64,000 nt of DNA from Chryseosolibacter sp964532595 (GTDB lineage Bacteria > Bacteroidota > Bacteroidia > Cytophagales > Cyclobacteriaceae): assembly GCA_964532595.1 (NCBI GenBank), contig CAZHIQ010000009.1:27850-91849 (forward strand), read 5' to 3'. The position numbers were made by a program, and so were the translations under genes. Below, piece by piece: positions 25,844-35,124 of this stretch (position 1 is the stretch's first letter; each line of letters starts with the position of its first letter). The notes below the pieces were generated by a model. It did no database searches. It had not been told where the DNA came from and saw only the letters and a program-made list of their open reading frames with translations.

Positions 25844-27072
25844 CTCAGTTTCAGCGTTGCTAAAGTCAAAATTGCCAGCAGTATACCAACGATCCAGAAA
25901 CGAGTTACAATCTTCGCTTCGTGAACATTCAGTTTCTGATAGTGATGATGTAAAGGAGACATTAAAAAGATTCGTCGTCCTTCCCCGTACTTCTTCTTGG
26001 TGTACTTGAAGTATGACACCTGAACAATGACGGATAGATTCTCTATAAGGAATATCCCGCACAACACCGGTATCAATAGCTCTTTACGGACCGCCAATGC
26101 CACCACGGCGATAACGCCTCCGAGGGTTAAGCTTCCGGTATCTCCCATAAAGACCTGAGCCGGATAGGTATTGTACCAAAGAAATCCGAGACATGCCCCG
26201 ACGAAAGCCGTGCAAAAGATCACGAGTTCCGCAAGATTGGGGATATACATAATATTCAGATACGAGCTAAAGTCCACCCTTCCTGAAAGATACGCAAGGA
26301 TAGCCAGCGTCAATCCAATAATACCGGATGTTCCCGCGGCAAGTCCGTCGATTCCATCAGTGATATTCGCACCATTCGAGACCGCTGTGATAACGAGAAT
26401 AACGATGAACGTGTAGACGATCCAGGTATATTCATCGGGAAGACCGGGAATAATGTTATTGTAGTCGAGCTCGTTGTTCTTCATAAAAGGAACTGTAGTC
26501 AGCATAGACTTCACGTCCTTATACGACCGATACTCGGCACCATCATCCGTCAACTCCTGAAGGCGAATCTCTTCTACCTGCGCATCCGTTACGGGTACCC
26601 GTACAACCACCTCTTCGCTGAAATAAAGAGTTAGACCGACAATCAGCCCAAGACCTACTTGCCCCACGATCTTGAATTTTCCGGCGAGTCCCTTCTTATC
26701 CTTCTTAAATACCTTTATGTAGTCATCCAGAAATCCGATCATTCCAAGCCATACGGTTGTGATGACCAACAAGACCACATAAACATTGTCGATTTTCGCG
26801 AACAGGAAGGTAGGAACCAGAATGGCCGCGATAATGATAAAACCACCCATCGTGGGTGTGCCCTTCTTCTGCAACTGACCTTCCAGGCCAAGGTCCCGAA
26901 TATCTTCGCCAACTTGACGCCTTCGGAGGTAGTTGATAAGATACTTTCCGAAAGTAATGGTGATGAGCAGGGAGACAAAGGCAGCCATGCCCGCGCGGAA
27001 CGAGATGTAATGAAACACCCCCGCACCGGGAAAATCGAGTTTGTCAAGATAGTCAAACAAGTAGTATAGCAC
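25840..27072 (-). CDS. mraY: phospho-MurNAc-pentapeptide translocase MraY, 410 aa
   Basis: Inner-membrane enzyme that makes lipid I from UDP-MurNAc-pentapeptide and undecaprenyl phosphate. About ten membrane helices; catalytic FLDDYIKVFKKDKKGL, NGANITDGIDGLAAG, MGDTGSLTLGG and the HHHYQKL region near the C-terminus. It is longer than E. coli MraY (360) because of an insert about residues 165-230, typical for Bacteroidota. GTG start; eight bases after murE. Confidence 0.95.
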   Translation of the reverse strand: MLYYLFDYLDKLDFPGAGVFHYISFRAGMAAFVSLLITITFGKYLINYLRRRQVGEDIRDLGLEGQLQKKGTPTMGGFIIIAAILVPTFLFAKIDNVYVVLLVITTVWLGMIGFLDDYIKVFKKDKKGLAGKFKIVGQVGLGLIVGLTLYFSEEVVVRVPVTDAQVEEIRLQELTDDGAEYRSYKDVKSMLTTVPFMKNNELDYNNIIPGLPDEYTWIVYTFIVILVITAVSNGANITDGIDGLAAGTSGIIGLTLAILAYLSGRVDFSSYLNIMYIPNLAELVIFCTAFVGACLGFLWYNTYPAQVFMGDTGSLTLGGVIAVVALAVRKELLIPVLCGIFLIENLSVIVQVSYFKYTKKKYGEGRRIFLMSPLHHHYQKLNVHEAKIVTRFWIVGILLAILTLATLKLR

Positions 27073-27080
27073 GGCGCTCT

Positions 27081-28562
27081 CTAGTTACCCTGATCGTTCA
27101 ACAATTTCAAAACGCGAATCATCACCTCGCGATCATCGAAGGGATGCTTCACACCCTTTATTTCCTGATAAGTTTCATGTCCTTTACCCGCAACGAGAAC
27201 AATATCATTGTCGCGCGCCATCAGACATGCCGTCTTGATCGCTTCTTCCCTGTCGGCAAGCACAACGGTTTTCTTCGCTTCCGTCGGCAGTATACCAGTT
27301 TGCATATCACGGATGATCTCCATAGGATCTTCATCGCGCGGATTATCAGAAGTAAACACGACCTTATCGCTGAGCTTACAGGCAATTGACGCCATCAGCG
27401 GCCGTTTGGTTTTGTCCCGGTTTCCGCCACACCCTACTACCGTTATCACTTGCTCATTACCCGTGCGCACGGCACTGATCGTTTCCAGAACATTCTTGAG
27501 TGCATCCGGTGTGTGCGCATAATCGACTATGGCAGTGATACGGGAACCCGGCATCACCCGCTCAAACCTTCCGGGCGCTCCGGTACTTGCGGAGAGATGC
27601 AGCAGAACCTCATCCGGGTCCTCACCGAGCAACACGGCAGTTCCAAAGGCAGCCAGAAGGTTGTATGCATTGAAATCGCCGATCATCTTGAACCAGACAT
27701 TCTTTCCTCCAACTTCCAGTTCAAGTCCCTCAAGCGAGCTGGAAATAACCTTGGCCTTAAAGTCGACCATCTTTCGCAGACCGTACGTATGCTTCGATGC
27801 TCGGGTGTTCTGCAGCATTACCATTCCTCGCTTATCGTCGGCATTCACCAGAGCAAAAGCCTCGGGGCTTAATTCATCAAAGAACTTTTTCTTCGCCCGA
27901 ATGTAATTTTCAAAAGTCTTATGATAGTCTAGATGGTCATGTGTGATATTGCTAAACACGGCGCCTGCGAAATTCAGACCGGCAATACGCTCCTGGTCGA
28001 CGGCGTGTGAGCTTACCTCCATAAACGCGAAGGTGCACCCAGCCTTCGCCATGTGTTTAAGTAGTTCGTTTAGCTGAATCGGATTGGGGGTGGTGTGTGT
28101 CGACGGGACAACATCGTCGATGATCCGGTTTTCCACCGTCGAGATCATACCAACATTATACCCCAGCGCTGTGAACAGCTGATACAATAGAGTAACCGTT
28201 GTGGTTTTTCCATTTGTACCGGTAACCCCGATGAGCTTTAGTTTGTCGGACGGATTGCCGTAGAAGTTCGACGCGATGATACCAAGTGCCTGGGCGCTTT
28301 TACGGACGGTGACATATGTGATTCCTTCCGTAATTGTCGGGGGCAACCGCTCACAAACCACAGCCACCGCGCCTCGTTCGATCGCGCTCTTTATATAGTC
28401 ATGACCGTCACTCAGTGTACCGGGCACGGCTATAAACACCGACCCTTTTGAAACCTCGCGGGAATCAAAGGCAATACCCGTCACGGGCACCTCCATGTCT
28501 CCATAGGAGGACGTTAGCGGCACTTTGTATAGTATTTCCCTTAATTCGACCACGCTATCCAA
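27081..28562 (-). CDS. murE: UDP-MurNAc-tripeptide synthetase MurE, 493 aa
   Basis: Adds the third stem residue. Seen: FDSREVSKGSVFIAVPG near residue 32, ATP loop GTNGKTTT (115-122), EVSSHAVDQERI, FSNITHDHLDYH, and DNPR in SDNPRDEDP, the motif that marks meso-diaminopimelate specificity. The peptidoglycan is therefore expected to be DAP type. Start is TTG at 28562 (overlap of eight bases with the ftsI stop) or GTG three codons later. murF is not in the cluster. Confidence 0.95.
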   Translation of the reverse strand: MDSVVELREILYKVPLTSSYGDMEVPVTGIAFDSREVSKGSVFIAVPGTLSDGHDYIKSAIERGAVAVVCERLPPTITEGITYVTVRKSAQALGIIASNFYGNPSDKLKLIGVTGTNGKTTTVTLLYQLFTALGYNVGMISTVENRIIDDVVPSTHTTPNPIQLNELLKHMAKAGCTFAFMEVSSHAVDQERIAGLNFAGAVFSNITHDHLDYHKTFENYIRAKKKFFDELSPEAFALVNADDKRGMVMLQNTRASKHTYGLRKMVDFKAKVISSSLEGLELEVGGKNVWFKMIGDFNAYNLLAAFGTAVLLGEDPDEVLLHLSASTGAPGRFERVMPGSRITAIVDYAHTPDALKNVLETISAVRTGNEQVITVVGCGGNRDKTKRPLMASIACKLSDKVVFTSDNPRDEDPMEIIRDMQTGILPTEAKKTVVLADREEAIKTACLMARDNDIVLVAGKGHETYQEIKGVKHPFDDREVMIRVLKLLNDQGN

Positions 28563-30642
28563 GTTTCAAATAAATTCTGTCTCCTTTATTGGCGCGCGCT
28601 CCCGGCCCCAGTGATTGGCTCTTCACGCGTCCTTTACCCTCATGAAACACCGTCAGTCCGGAAGCTTCCAGCAGGTAAAGGGCATCTCTGAAGGTCAATC
28701 CTTGAACATCCGGAACAAGCCCGTTACCTTGTAGATTCTTCTTCCATTCGATTCCGGAACCAACGCGCGAAGTTCGTACCCACTCTTCTTCTGTTCCCGA
28801 TTGATTGGCGATTCCCAGCTCGTTGCAAACCAAAGTCAACTCCGGCTGACGCCCTCCGCGGATAAAGGGAAGGACATCGGGATTGGCTATTTTTTCAGCA
28901 GTCATCGGAGCATGCAGCTCGATATCGCGCGCGTAGATATTGTCAGCGATTTCCTTAAAGACAGGCGCCGCAACATTACTTCCGTATTGATACCAACCTC
29001 TTGGATTCTTGATCAAGACCATTGCACTGTACTTCGGGGCGTGCGCGGGGAAATAACCGACGAAAGAAGTGACGTACTTTCTTGTATAGCGTCCGTTTTC
29101 GAGAATCTGTGCCGTTCCGGTTTTGCCGGCAATGCGGTAATGTGTTCCGCGAATACTTCGGGCCGTGCCCCTCTCAACGACGCCCTCAAGCAGCGTTCTG
29201 AGTTTCTCAAGTGTTTCCCGGGAGCAGATCCGCTTATTAAGTATCTCGGTTTCAAATTGCTCCTGTTGGGAATCTGCGCGCTTGATTGCTTCAACAATGA
29301 CTGGCTTAATCATAACGCCGTCATTAGCCACTGCGTTGAAGAGGGCAAGGATATGAAGCGGTGTTACTTCAAAGCCGTATCCATACGACATCCACGGGAG
29401 ACTGATTCCACTCCATCCTTTTTCTCCGGGACGCACCACCTTCGGCTCAGCTTCGCCAGCAATCTGGATTCCCATCTTGCTTGTCATGTGCAGCTTATCG
29501 AGATAGGCCAGAAATTCGCCGGGCTTCAGGCCATAGTGCTCGTCAACAAGAGCCGCCATCGCGACATTCGACGATGCTTCGAAGGCGTCCTGCACGGTGA
29601 TCTTCCCAAAACCACCCTGAACATAGTCGCGTACCTTGTGATTGTAAAACTGAACCTCGCCATTGCCAGTGTCAATGGTGTCAGTCAGGCGAACACGGCC
29701 GTCCTCCAGGAGCGCCATCATCGTGACGAGCTTGAAGGTAGACCCAGGTTCAAAGTTGTGGGCCGCAAAGTTTAGTTTCTCGGAGTAATGGCCATTGCCG
29801 TCTGAACTCAGGTTGCTTATTGCCTTTATCTCTCCTGTCTTAACCTCCATAACAACCACCATCCCATCGTCGGCTTTATGCTGAAGCATTGCACGATGCA
29901 AGGCGGTCTCTGCTACATCTTGAAGATTGATATCAAGGGTTGTCTGAAGGTCCAGACCATTAACGGCCTTGATATTGTTCGCATCAAAAACCGGCTTCCA
30001 AACTCCGCCGGCGATTTTCTGATAATAGGCGTAACCGTCCTGTCCGGCAAGTTGCTCGTTGAAGCTGTACTCAAGTCCGGCTCCATGCTCATTCTCATTT
30101 ATAAATCCGACGGTCCGGCGGGCGAGATTGGCAAACGGCATGTAACGGACATCAACCTTCTCGAAGATGGCTCCCCCTCTCAATCTGCCTTCCCTGAATA
30201 TCGGCCACTTCATCATCATCTTCTTCTCCTGGTAATCAACCTTCCTTCGGTTTACCACCACGTACTGCTTACCGGTTTCACGGGCATCAATTAAGAAACG
30301 TTTGTACTCCTTTTGCGAGCGATCTTTGAAGAAACGCGACAAGTGATACGCCAAAGAATCAACGCCTGCCTTGAAGACTTCATCCGTCGGAATCGTCGCA
30401 TCGAATGCAATCTTATAAAAAGGCAATGACGTAGCCAGCAGACTTCCGTTGTCTGAATAAATATTTCCGCGGGTTGCCTTTACACGCTTATAATCAAAAG
30501 TAATGCGTTCGCCCATAGCCGCCCACCGTTCACCTTCAACCATCTGGATATGACCGATTTTGACAACGACGGCGATAGCGAACAACGCCACGAACAAAAA
30601 CGCAACGCGAACACGAAGTAATATGGATCGCTTAATATTCAC
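28555..30642 (-). CDS. ftsI: division transpeptidase FtsI/PBP3 with PASTA domain, 695 aa
   Basis: Class B penicillin-binding protein: short cytosolic tail, one membrane helix (about 12-28), dimerisation domain, transpeptidase with STFK (301-304), SSN (357-359) and KTGT (507-510), then a C-terminal PASTA domain (about 637-695: VPDVQGLTFRDALYLLEASGLTV). PASTA on FtsI is uncommon in Proteobacteria but normal in Bacteroidota. It cross-links septal peptidoglycan with FtsW. GTG start overlaps the FtsL-like gene by 11 bases. Confidence 0.95.
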   Translation of the reverse strand: MNIKRSILLRVRVAFLFVALFAIAVVVKIGHIQMVEGERWAAMGERITFDYKRVKATRGNIYSDNGSLLATSLPFYKIAFDATIPTDEVFKAGVDSLAYHLSRFFKDRSQKEYKRFLIDARETGKQYVVVNRRKVDYQEKKMMMKWPIFREGRLRGGAIFEKVDVRYMPFANLARRTVGFINENEHGAGLEYSFNEQLAGQDGYAYYQKIAGGVWKPVFDANNIKAVNGLDLQTTLDINLQDVAETALHRAMLQHKADDGMVVVMEVKTGEIKAISNLSSDGNGHYSEKLNFAAHNFEPGSTFKLVTMMALLEDGRVRLTDTIDTGNGEVQFYNHKVRDYVQGGFGKITVQDAFEASSNVAMAALVDEHYGLKPGEFLAYLDKLHMTSKMGIQIAGEAEPKVVRPGEKGWSGISLPWMSYGYGFEVTPLHILALFNAVANDGVMIKPVIVEAIKRADSQQEQFETEILNKRICSRETLEKLRTLLEGVVERGTARSIRGTHYRIAGKTGTAQILENGRYTRKYVTSFVGYFPAHAPKYSAMVLIKNPRGWYQYGSNVAAPVFKEIADNIYARDIELHAPMTAEKIANPDVLPFIRGGRQPELTLVCNELGIANQSGTEEEWVRTSRVGSGIEWKKNLQGNGLVPDVQGLTFRDALYLLEASGLTVFHEGKGRVKSQSLGPGARANKGDRIYLKLG

Positions 30643-31015
30643 CCTTTCTGACTACCACTTTATGAGGAGGGATCAAACTCTCCTTCAATCCCAGTTCCTT
30701 TACTTTCTTTGCAACCTCCGACTGCTTGCTGTCATACATCAAGTCCGCTTTCAGCGTCGTGTAATCTGCTCGCAAGTCCTCTACCTCTACCTGAATCCGG
30801 TTAATCTTCCGGACGGTTTGCTCAGCGTAGTGTGTATTCCCGATATAAATCAATCCGAGAACCAACACAAAAAGGATACGCGGTATATAATGCACCGGAA
30901 AGCCTTCCTCGAAATAGCTATCGAGCATCAGCCTCTTTTCAAAGGCCGAAAAAATGCTCTGCCCGCCGTTCAGCGCACCTGCATTCGTTTTTACCTTAAA
31001 CTTGTTTCCAGCCAT
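30632..31015 (-). CDS. ftsL: FtsL-like division protein, 127 aa
   Basis: One membrane helix (about 46-62: IPRILFVLVLGLIYIGN) and a coiled-coil-like periplasmic part (TVRKINRIQVEVEDLRADYTTLKADLM), a cytosolic N-terminal tail with basic residues, and a final conserved-looking GLKESLIPPHKVVVRKGEY. The topology and its place between rsmH and ftsI fit FtsL; the protein is typical of the divergent Bacteroidota form. It should link FtsQ to FtsW/FtsI. Confidence 0.85.
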   Translation of the reverse strand: MAGNKFKVKTNAGALNGGQSIFSAFEKRLMLDSYFEEGFPVHYIPRILFVLVLGLIYIGNTHYAEQTVRKINRIQVEVEDLRADYTTLKADLMYDSKQSEVAKKVKELGLKESLIPPHKVVVRKGEY

Positions 31016-31054
31016 TCTTCAAATAATCTATTCCCTGTTGTTTCACGAGACAAC

Positions 31055-31969
31055 CTAAACCTCCCGCCTTATCGCTACCCTCAGTCGTGCACTCCTCGCC
31101 CTGCTGTTGATGGTCACCTCCGCCTCGTCCGGTTCAATCGGCTTTCGATTCAGCGGATCGAAGGGCTTGAACACATTGCCATATAAATCCTTCTCTGCCT
31201 CACCGTACACCTTCCCCTGAAGGATGTAATTCTTCACCAGTCGGTCTTCCAATGAATGGTACGACATCACAACCAGTCGTCCGCCCGGCGCAACCACTTC
31301 GCCGGTTTGGTGCAAAAAATTTTCAAGCGCTTCCATCTCGTCGTTGACTTCGATGCGCAACGCCTGAAACACCTGGGCGAAGTATTTATTTTCTTTCCCT
31401 TTAGGAGCCACTACTTTCAACGCCTCCTTCAACTGACTTGTCCGCTCAAACCGTCGGGTCACGCGGTGTTGCACAACCAGCCGTGCCGCGGTACGCGCGT
31501 TTCTAAGCTCTCCATACATTCCAAAAATCTTATGGAGCTTCTCCTCAGGATAGGTATTAAGCACGTCGGCAGCGGTTCTTGAAATGCCCGTGTCCATCCG
31601 CATATCCAGCGGACCATCAAACCGGGTGGCAAAGCCGCGCTCAGGGGAGTCAATCTGATGGGATGAAACACCCAGGTCGGCAAGTATGCCATCAACGCGC
31701 TCAACGGCATGAAGCCGCAGATACCGCTTGAGGTACATGAAGTTGGCGTGGCAAAATGTGAAAGAACGATGATCAATGGCCTCAGCCTCCTTGCGTGCAT
31801 CTTCGTCCTGATCAAAGGCGATCAATCTTCCTGATGTCAGATGCTTTAATATCTCTCGACTATGTCCCCCTCCACCGAACGTCGCATCTACATAGACACC
31901 GTCCGGCTTTATGTTCAGCGCCTCTATGCACTGCTGAAGCATGACGGGAATATGGTAGCCGTCAGTCAT
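31055..31969 (-). CDS. rsmH: 16S rRNA m4C1402 methyltransferase RsmH, 304 aa
   Basis: SAM-dependent methyltransferase acting on 16S rRNA C1402. Seen: YHIPVMLQQCIEAL, SAM loop DATFGGGGHS (28-37), FDQDEDA, GILADLGVSSHQIDSPERGF, FQALRIEVNDE, and YHSLEDRLVK. ATG start; 56 bases after mraZ and 39 before ftsL. Confidence 0.96.
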   Translation of the reverse strand: MTDGYHIPVMLQQCIEALNIKPDGVYVDATFGGGGHSREILKHLTSGRLIAFDQDEDARKEAEAIDHRSFTFCHANFMYLKRYLRLHAVERVDGILADLGVSSHQIDSPERGFATRFDGPLDMRMDTGISRTAADVLNTYPEEKLHKIFGMYGELRNARTAARLVVQHRVTRRFERTSQLKEALKVVAPKGKENKYFAQVFQALRIEVNDEMEALENFLHQTGEVVAPGGRLVVMSYHSLEDRLVKNYILQGKVYGEAEKDLYGNVFKPFDPLNRKPIEPDEAEVTINSRARSARLRVAIRREV

Positions 31970-32025
31970 CGATCGCGTTTTTTTATCCAGAACACCCCCA
32001 ACTCTTCGACCCCTCTGCTCCCCTC

Positions 32026-32466
32026 TTATTCATTCAAATACTTCTCCGCCAGCTTCGACAGCTCGCCGGGATCCTGAATGAGGTGCTTTTCGTAAATCGC
32101 AGGATTCCATACCTCCACCTTGTTACCCATTCCCACCAGCATCACTTCCTTCTCCAACTGTGCGTAAGCCAGCATGTTACGGGGTATGAGAAACCGACCG
32201 TTGTTGTCCAGTTCAACCGTTACCACGCCTGAGAGAAAATTTCGTTGCAGGCGTCTGTATTCCTCGTTGAACTCGTTAAGCCCTGAAATCTTTGAGAACA
32301 CCTTCTTGAACTCCACCATAGGATAGAGAATAAGGCAAGGCTCGAAGCCGCGACGAATCACGAGCTCATGACTGCCTTCCGGCAGCTGAGCCTTGATCCG
32401 CGCAGGAAGGACCAGCCGTCCCTTTGCGTCAAGCTTGCTTTCATATTCACTGGTGAAGAAAGTCAT
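32026..32466 (-). CDS. mraZ: transcriptional regulator MraZ, 146 aa
   Basis: Two AbrB-like domains in tandem: FTSEYESKLDAKGRLVLPARIK with a second GVVTVELDNNGRFLIPRNMLAYA, the DxKGRxxxP signature being clear in the first. MraZ binds TGGG-type repeats and represses the dcw operon. ATG at 32466 begins the domain; an upstream TTG would add 13 unrelated residues. It heads the cluster, and its operator overlaps its own promoter (32531-32574). Confidence 0.95.
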   Translation of the reverse strand: MTFFTSEYESKLDAKGRLVLPARIKAQLPEGSHELVIRRGFEPCLILYPMVEFKKVFSKISGLNEFNEEYRRLQRNFLSGVVTVELDNNGRFLIPRNMLAYAQLEKEVMLVGMGNKVEVWNPAIYEKHLIQDPGELSKLAEKYLNE

Positions 32467-32530
32467 GACGTGGTTGTAGTGGTTGCCGGAGTAGCTTCGA
32501 AACAAGCGCTTCGGGGCAGGTACTCCTAAG

Positions 32531-32574
32531 CAAACATAGTAATTTTATGCCACTTCCAACCACTTTACCCCACT
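32531..32574 (-). promoter_or_regulatory. dcw promoter overlapped by MraZ operator
   Basis: On the minus strand AGTGG occurs three times at exact 10-base spacing (32574-32570, 32564-32560, 32554-32550), as AGTGGGGTAA, AGTGGTTGGA, AGTGGCATAA. These fit MraZ boxes. The -33 box GTTG (32560-32557) lies inside them and the -7 box TATGTTTG (32538-32531) follows after 18 bases, so bound MraZ would cover the promoter. The leader to mraZ is about 60 bases. Confidence 0.75.
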
Positions 32575-32601
32575 TTTTTCCGTTTTTACCCTGAAAGGCA
32601 C

Positions 32602-32630
32602 AAAAAATGCCGCTAAAGCGGCGATTTTTT
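32602..32630 (-). terminator. bidirectional terminator upstream of the dcw operon
   Basis: GCCGCTAAAGCGGC flanked by six As and six Ts (32602-32630). It follows the CoA-transferase gene (stop at 32651) and separates it from the dcw promoter. Confidence 0.85.
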
Positions 32631-32650
32631 GCACTCAACGGCATTATCCG

Positions 32651-33880
32651 CTAACCGACCACACGTCCTGCCATGAGGCTTTTCACCTCCACGGGGCTGA
32701 AATTCAACACATTCTGTAAGATGGATTCCGTGTGTTCGCCCAAGTGCGGCGGTGGAAGAAGGTGGGAGGAAATGGCACGACCATCGGATGCGACATAGGT
32801 ACGAACGCCGGCCGCCGGCCCATCCCGAAGAACGAGTCTCGAAGCAACAGGATCCGAAAAGACTTCCTGCATATCCCGGATTACAGCCGCCGGTATTTTG
32901 GCCGCGTGCAAAGCAGCCAATAATCGATCCGCCCGGTGGCGCCCCACCCTTTCGCTCAAAATCTCGCCCAGGGCCACACGGTTTCGAACTCGTTGGAGAT
33001 TGTTTGAAAACCGATCATCATTAGATAGGCTACTGATTTCCAATACGCTACAGAGTTGCCGAAACTGATGATCGGCCCCCACAGCAAGAATTATTTCGCG
33101 GTCATCGGCCGTGCGGAAAAGGTCACCATACGGAGCGATGTTCGGGTGGGCAGAGCCCTGCTTTTGAGGAATTGCGCTGGATACCAGGTAGTTAGTCGCC
33201 TGGTTAGCCAGTGAAGCGATGGCTGCGTCGATGAGCGAAACCGACACACGCCGGCCTGCGCCCGTTCTGGTCCGTTCCATCAGGGCCACCAGGAGCCCTT
33301 CTTTGAGTTGATGTCCGGCCAGAATATCAACCAGGGCGACAGGCATTTTAAGGGAAGGGCCACCCGGCTCTCCGTTCATCGACATGAATCCCGCTTCAGC
33401 CTGAATGATAGCATCATAGCCGACCCTCGGGTTGTCCTGACCGTAGCCCGAGATCTCTCCGTAGATCAAGCGCGGGTTCAACGCAGAAAGGGAGGCGTAA
33501 TCAACGCCAAGTTTTTCAGCATCGCCCGGTTTGTAACTAGCGATAACGATATCTGCGCGCCGGGCAAGGCGATGTACGATATCCCTTCCGGTCACATGCG
33601 TAAGGTCAACAGCAATCGACTGTTTTCCCCAGTTTGCTGAGCAAAAATACGCCGATCGGTCGTCGGTCTTTTCGTCTTTCAGCTTCCACGACCGCGTCAC
33701 ATCTCCCGACGTGCGAAGATTTTCTACCTTGATAACCTCCGCACCTAACTCAGCGAAGAACTGTCCGACCCCCGGGCCGGCCAAAACGGATGCGAGTTCC
33801 AGGACAATTAGCTCTTTGAACGTGTCCACAACTTTTGTTTTGTCGTAAGTCGCCCCGAAATTGTAAATCATTTCCCGCAT
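32651..33880 (-). CDS. CaiB/BaiF CoA-transferase family III protein, 409 aa
   Basis: Moves CoA between organic acids through aspartyl-thioester chemistry. Seen: VLELASVLAGPGVGQFFAELGAEVIKVE near the N-terminus, the catalytic-type Asp156 in VGYDAIIQAEAGFMSMNG, and a C-terminal domain with IILAVGADHQFRQLCSVL. Length is normal. The substrate cannot be read from the sequence. It is divergent from mnmA, with about 50 bases between the starts, and ends at a terminator. Confidence 0.9.
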   Translation of the reverse strand: MREMIYNFGATYDKTKVVDTFKELIVLELASVLAGPGVGQFFAELGAEVIKVENLRTSGDVTRSWKLKDEKTDDRSAYFCSANWGKQSIAVDLTHVTGRDIVHRLARRADIVIASYKPGDAEKLGVDYASLSALNPRLIYGEISGYGQDNPRVGYDAIIQAEAGFMSMNGEPGGPSLKMPVALVDILAGHQLKEGLLVALMERTRTGAGRRVSVSLIDAAIASLANQATNYLVSSAIPQKQGSAHPNIAPYGDLFRTADDREIILAVGADHQFRQLCSVLEISSLSNDDRFSNNLQRVRNRVALGEILSERVGRHRADRLLAALHAAKIPAAVIRDMQEVFSDPVASRLVLRDGPAAGVRTYVASDGRAISSHLLPPPHLGEHTESILQNVLNFSPVEVKSLMAGRVVG

Positions 33881-33933
33881 TTTTGTGTTTTATGACAACA
33901 TTAAGTGTGAGGAGCTGACGGAAAGTCACCAAT

Positions 33934-35112
33934 ATGAAAAAAAGAGTAGTCGTTGGTTTATCAGGGGGCGTTGATTCCAGCGTCGCAGCCTATCTGTTGC
34001 AGCAACAAGGTTACGAGGTGATCGGCATGTTCATGAAGAACTGGCATGACGATTCTGTGACGATCAGCAAGGAATGCCCGTGGCTTGACGACAGTAACGA
34101 TGCGATGATTGTGGCGCAGCATCTCGGCATCCCTTTTCAGGCGATAGACCTCAGTGAAGAGTACAAGGCGCGTATTGTCGATTATATGTTTGCCGAATAC
34201 AAGCGTGGAAGGACGCCGAACCCCGACGTGCTCTGCAACAGGGAAATCAAATTTGATGTATTCCTAGAAAACGCGCTTAAGCTCGGTGCCGACTTTGTGG
34301 CGACCGGACACTACGCCCGAAAGGATAGCATTGAGAAGGACGGGGAAATCATCCATCGCTTGTTAAGCGGAAAAGATCCCAATAAGGATCAAAGCTATTT
34401 TCTTTGCCAACTTACGCAGAAGCAGTTGTCGCGTTCTCTTTTTCCAATTGGCGAACTTCAGAAGTCGCAGGTCCGTGAGATCGCCCGGGAGATAAACCTG
34501 GTAACTGCCGACAAAAAAGATTCGCAAGGATTGTGCTTTGTCGGGAAAGTACATTTACCCGAATTTCTTCAGCAACGACTCGAGCCGCGCCGCGGAAAAG
34601 TAATTGCACTTCCGCCTGAGGCGAACGCCTTTGCCAACGGACATCCACACGATGACCTTATCGCGATGACAAGTCCCTATCGCTTATCGGCCGACGAGGG
34701 TCGTGTGGTAGGGGAACACAACGGGGCACACTACTACACGGTGGGTCAGCGCAAGGGGCTTGCCCTCGGCGGACACCCCAAGCCCATGTTTGTCATTGGA
34801 ACCGACACGACCAACAACATCATTTATACAGGCATGGGCGAAGATCATCCCGGCCTCTACCGCAAGGGCTTATTTATCGATTCCGAAGAAGTTCATTGGA
34901 TCCGTGAAGATCTTCAGTTAAGCGTTGGCGAATCACGCCGGTATGAGGCGAGGATACGTTATCGGCAACCCTTGACTTCGTGCACTCTCCATCAGAGGGA
35001 GGAAGGCCTCTATATCATCTTTGACAAGCCCCAGAAAAGCATTACCCCCGGACAATTCGCGGCATGGTACGATGGCGAAGAATTGGTTGGTTCGGGCGTG
35101 ATCGCCGAGTAA
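33934..35112 (+). CDS. mnmA: tRNA 2-thiouridylase MnmA, 392 aa
   Basis: Adds the 2-thio group to U34 of tRNA Lys/Glu/Gln. Seen: P-loop GLSGGVDSSVAAYLL (residues 8-22), the catalytic Cys in NPDVLCNREIKFD, the second Cys in SQGLCFVGKV, and the DQSYFLCQL region. The C-terminal barrel follows (LIAMTSPYRLSADEG). ATG start. No partner gene lies beside it. Confidence 0.96.
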   Translation: MKKRVVVGLSGGVDSSVAAYLLQQQGYEVIGMFMKNWHDDSVTISKECPWLDDSNDAMIVAQHLGIPFQAIDLSEEYKARIVDYMFAEYKRGRTPNPDVLCNREIKFDVFLENALKLGADFVATGHYARKDSIEKDGEIIHRLLSGKDPNKDQSYFLCQLTQKQLSRSLFPIGELQKSQVREIAREINLVTADKKDSQGLCFVGKVHLPEFLQQRLEPRRGKVIALPPEANAFANGHPHDDLIAMTSPYRLSADEGRVVGEHNGAHYYTVGQRKGLALGGHPKPMFVIGTDTTNNIIYTGMGEDHPGLYRKGLFIDSEEVHWIREDLQLSVGESRRYEARIRYRQPLTSCTLHQREEGLYIIFDKPQKSITPGQFAAWYDGEELVGSGVIAE

Positions 35113-35124
35113 GAAGGAGGTTGG

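Noticed and set aside
28801..29775. A 324-codon plus-strand frame inside ftsI
   Set aside because: Antisense shadow of the transpeptidase domain; no recognisable domain.
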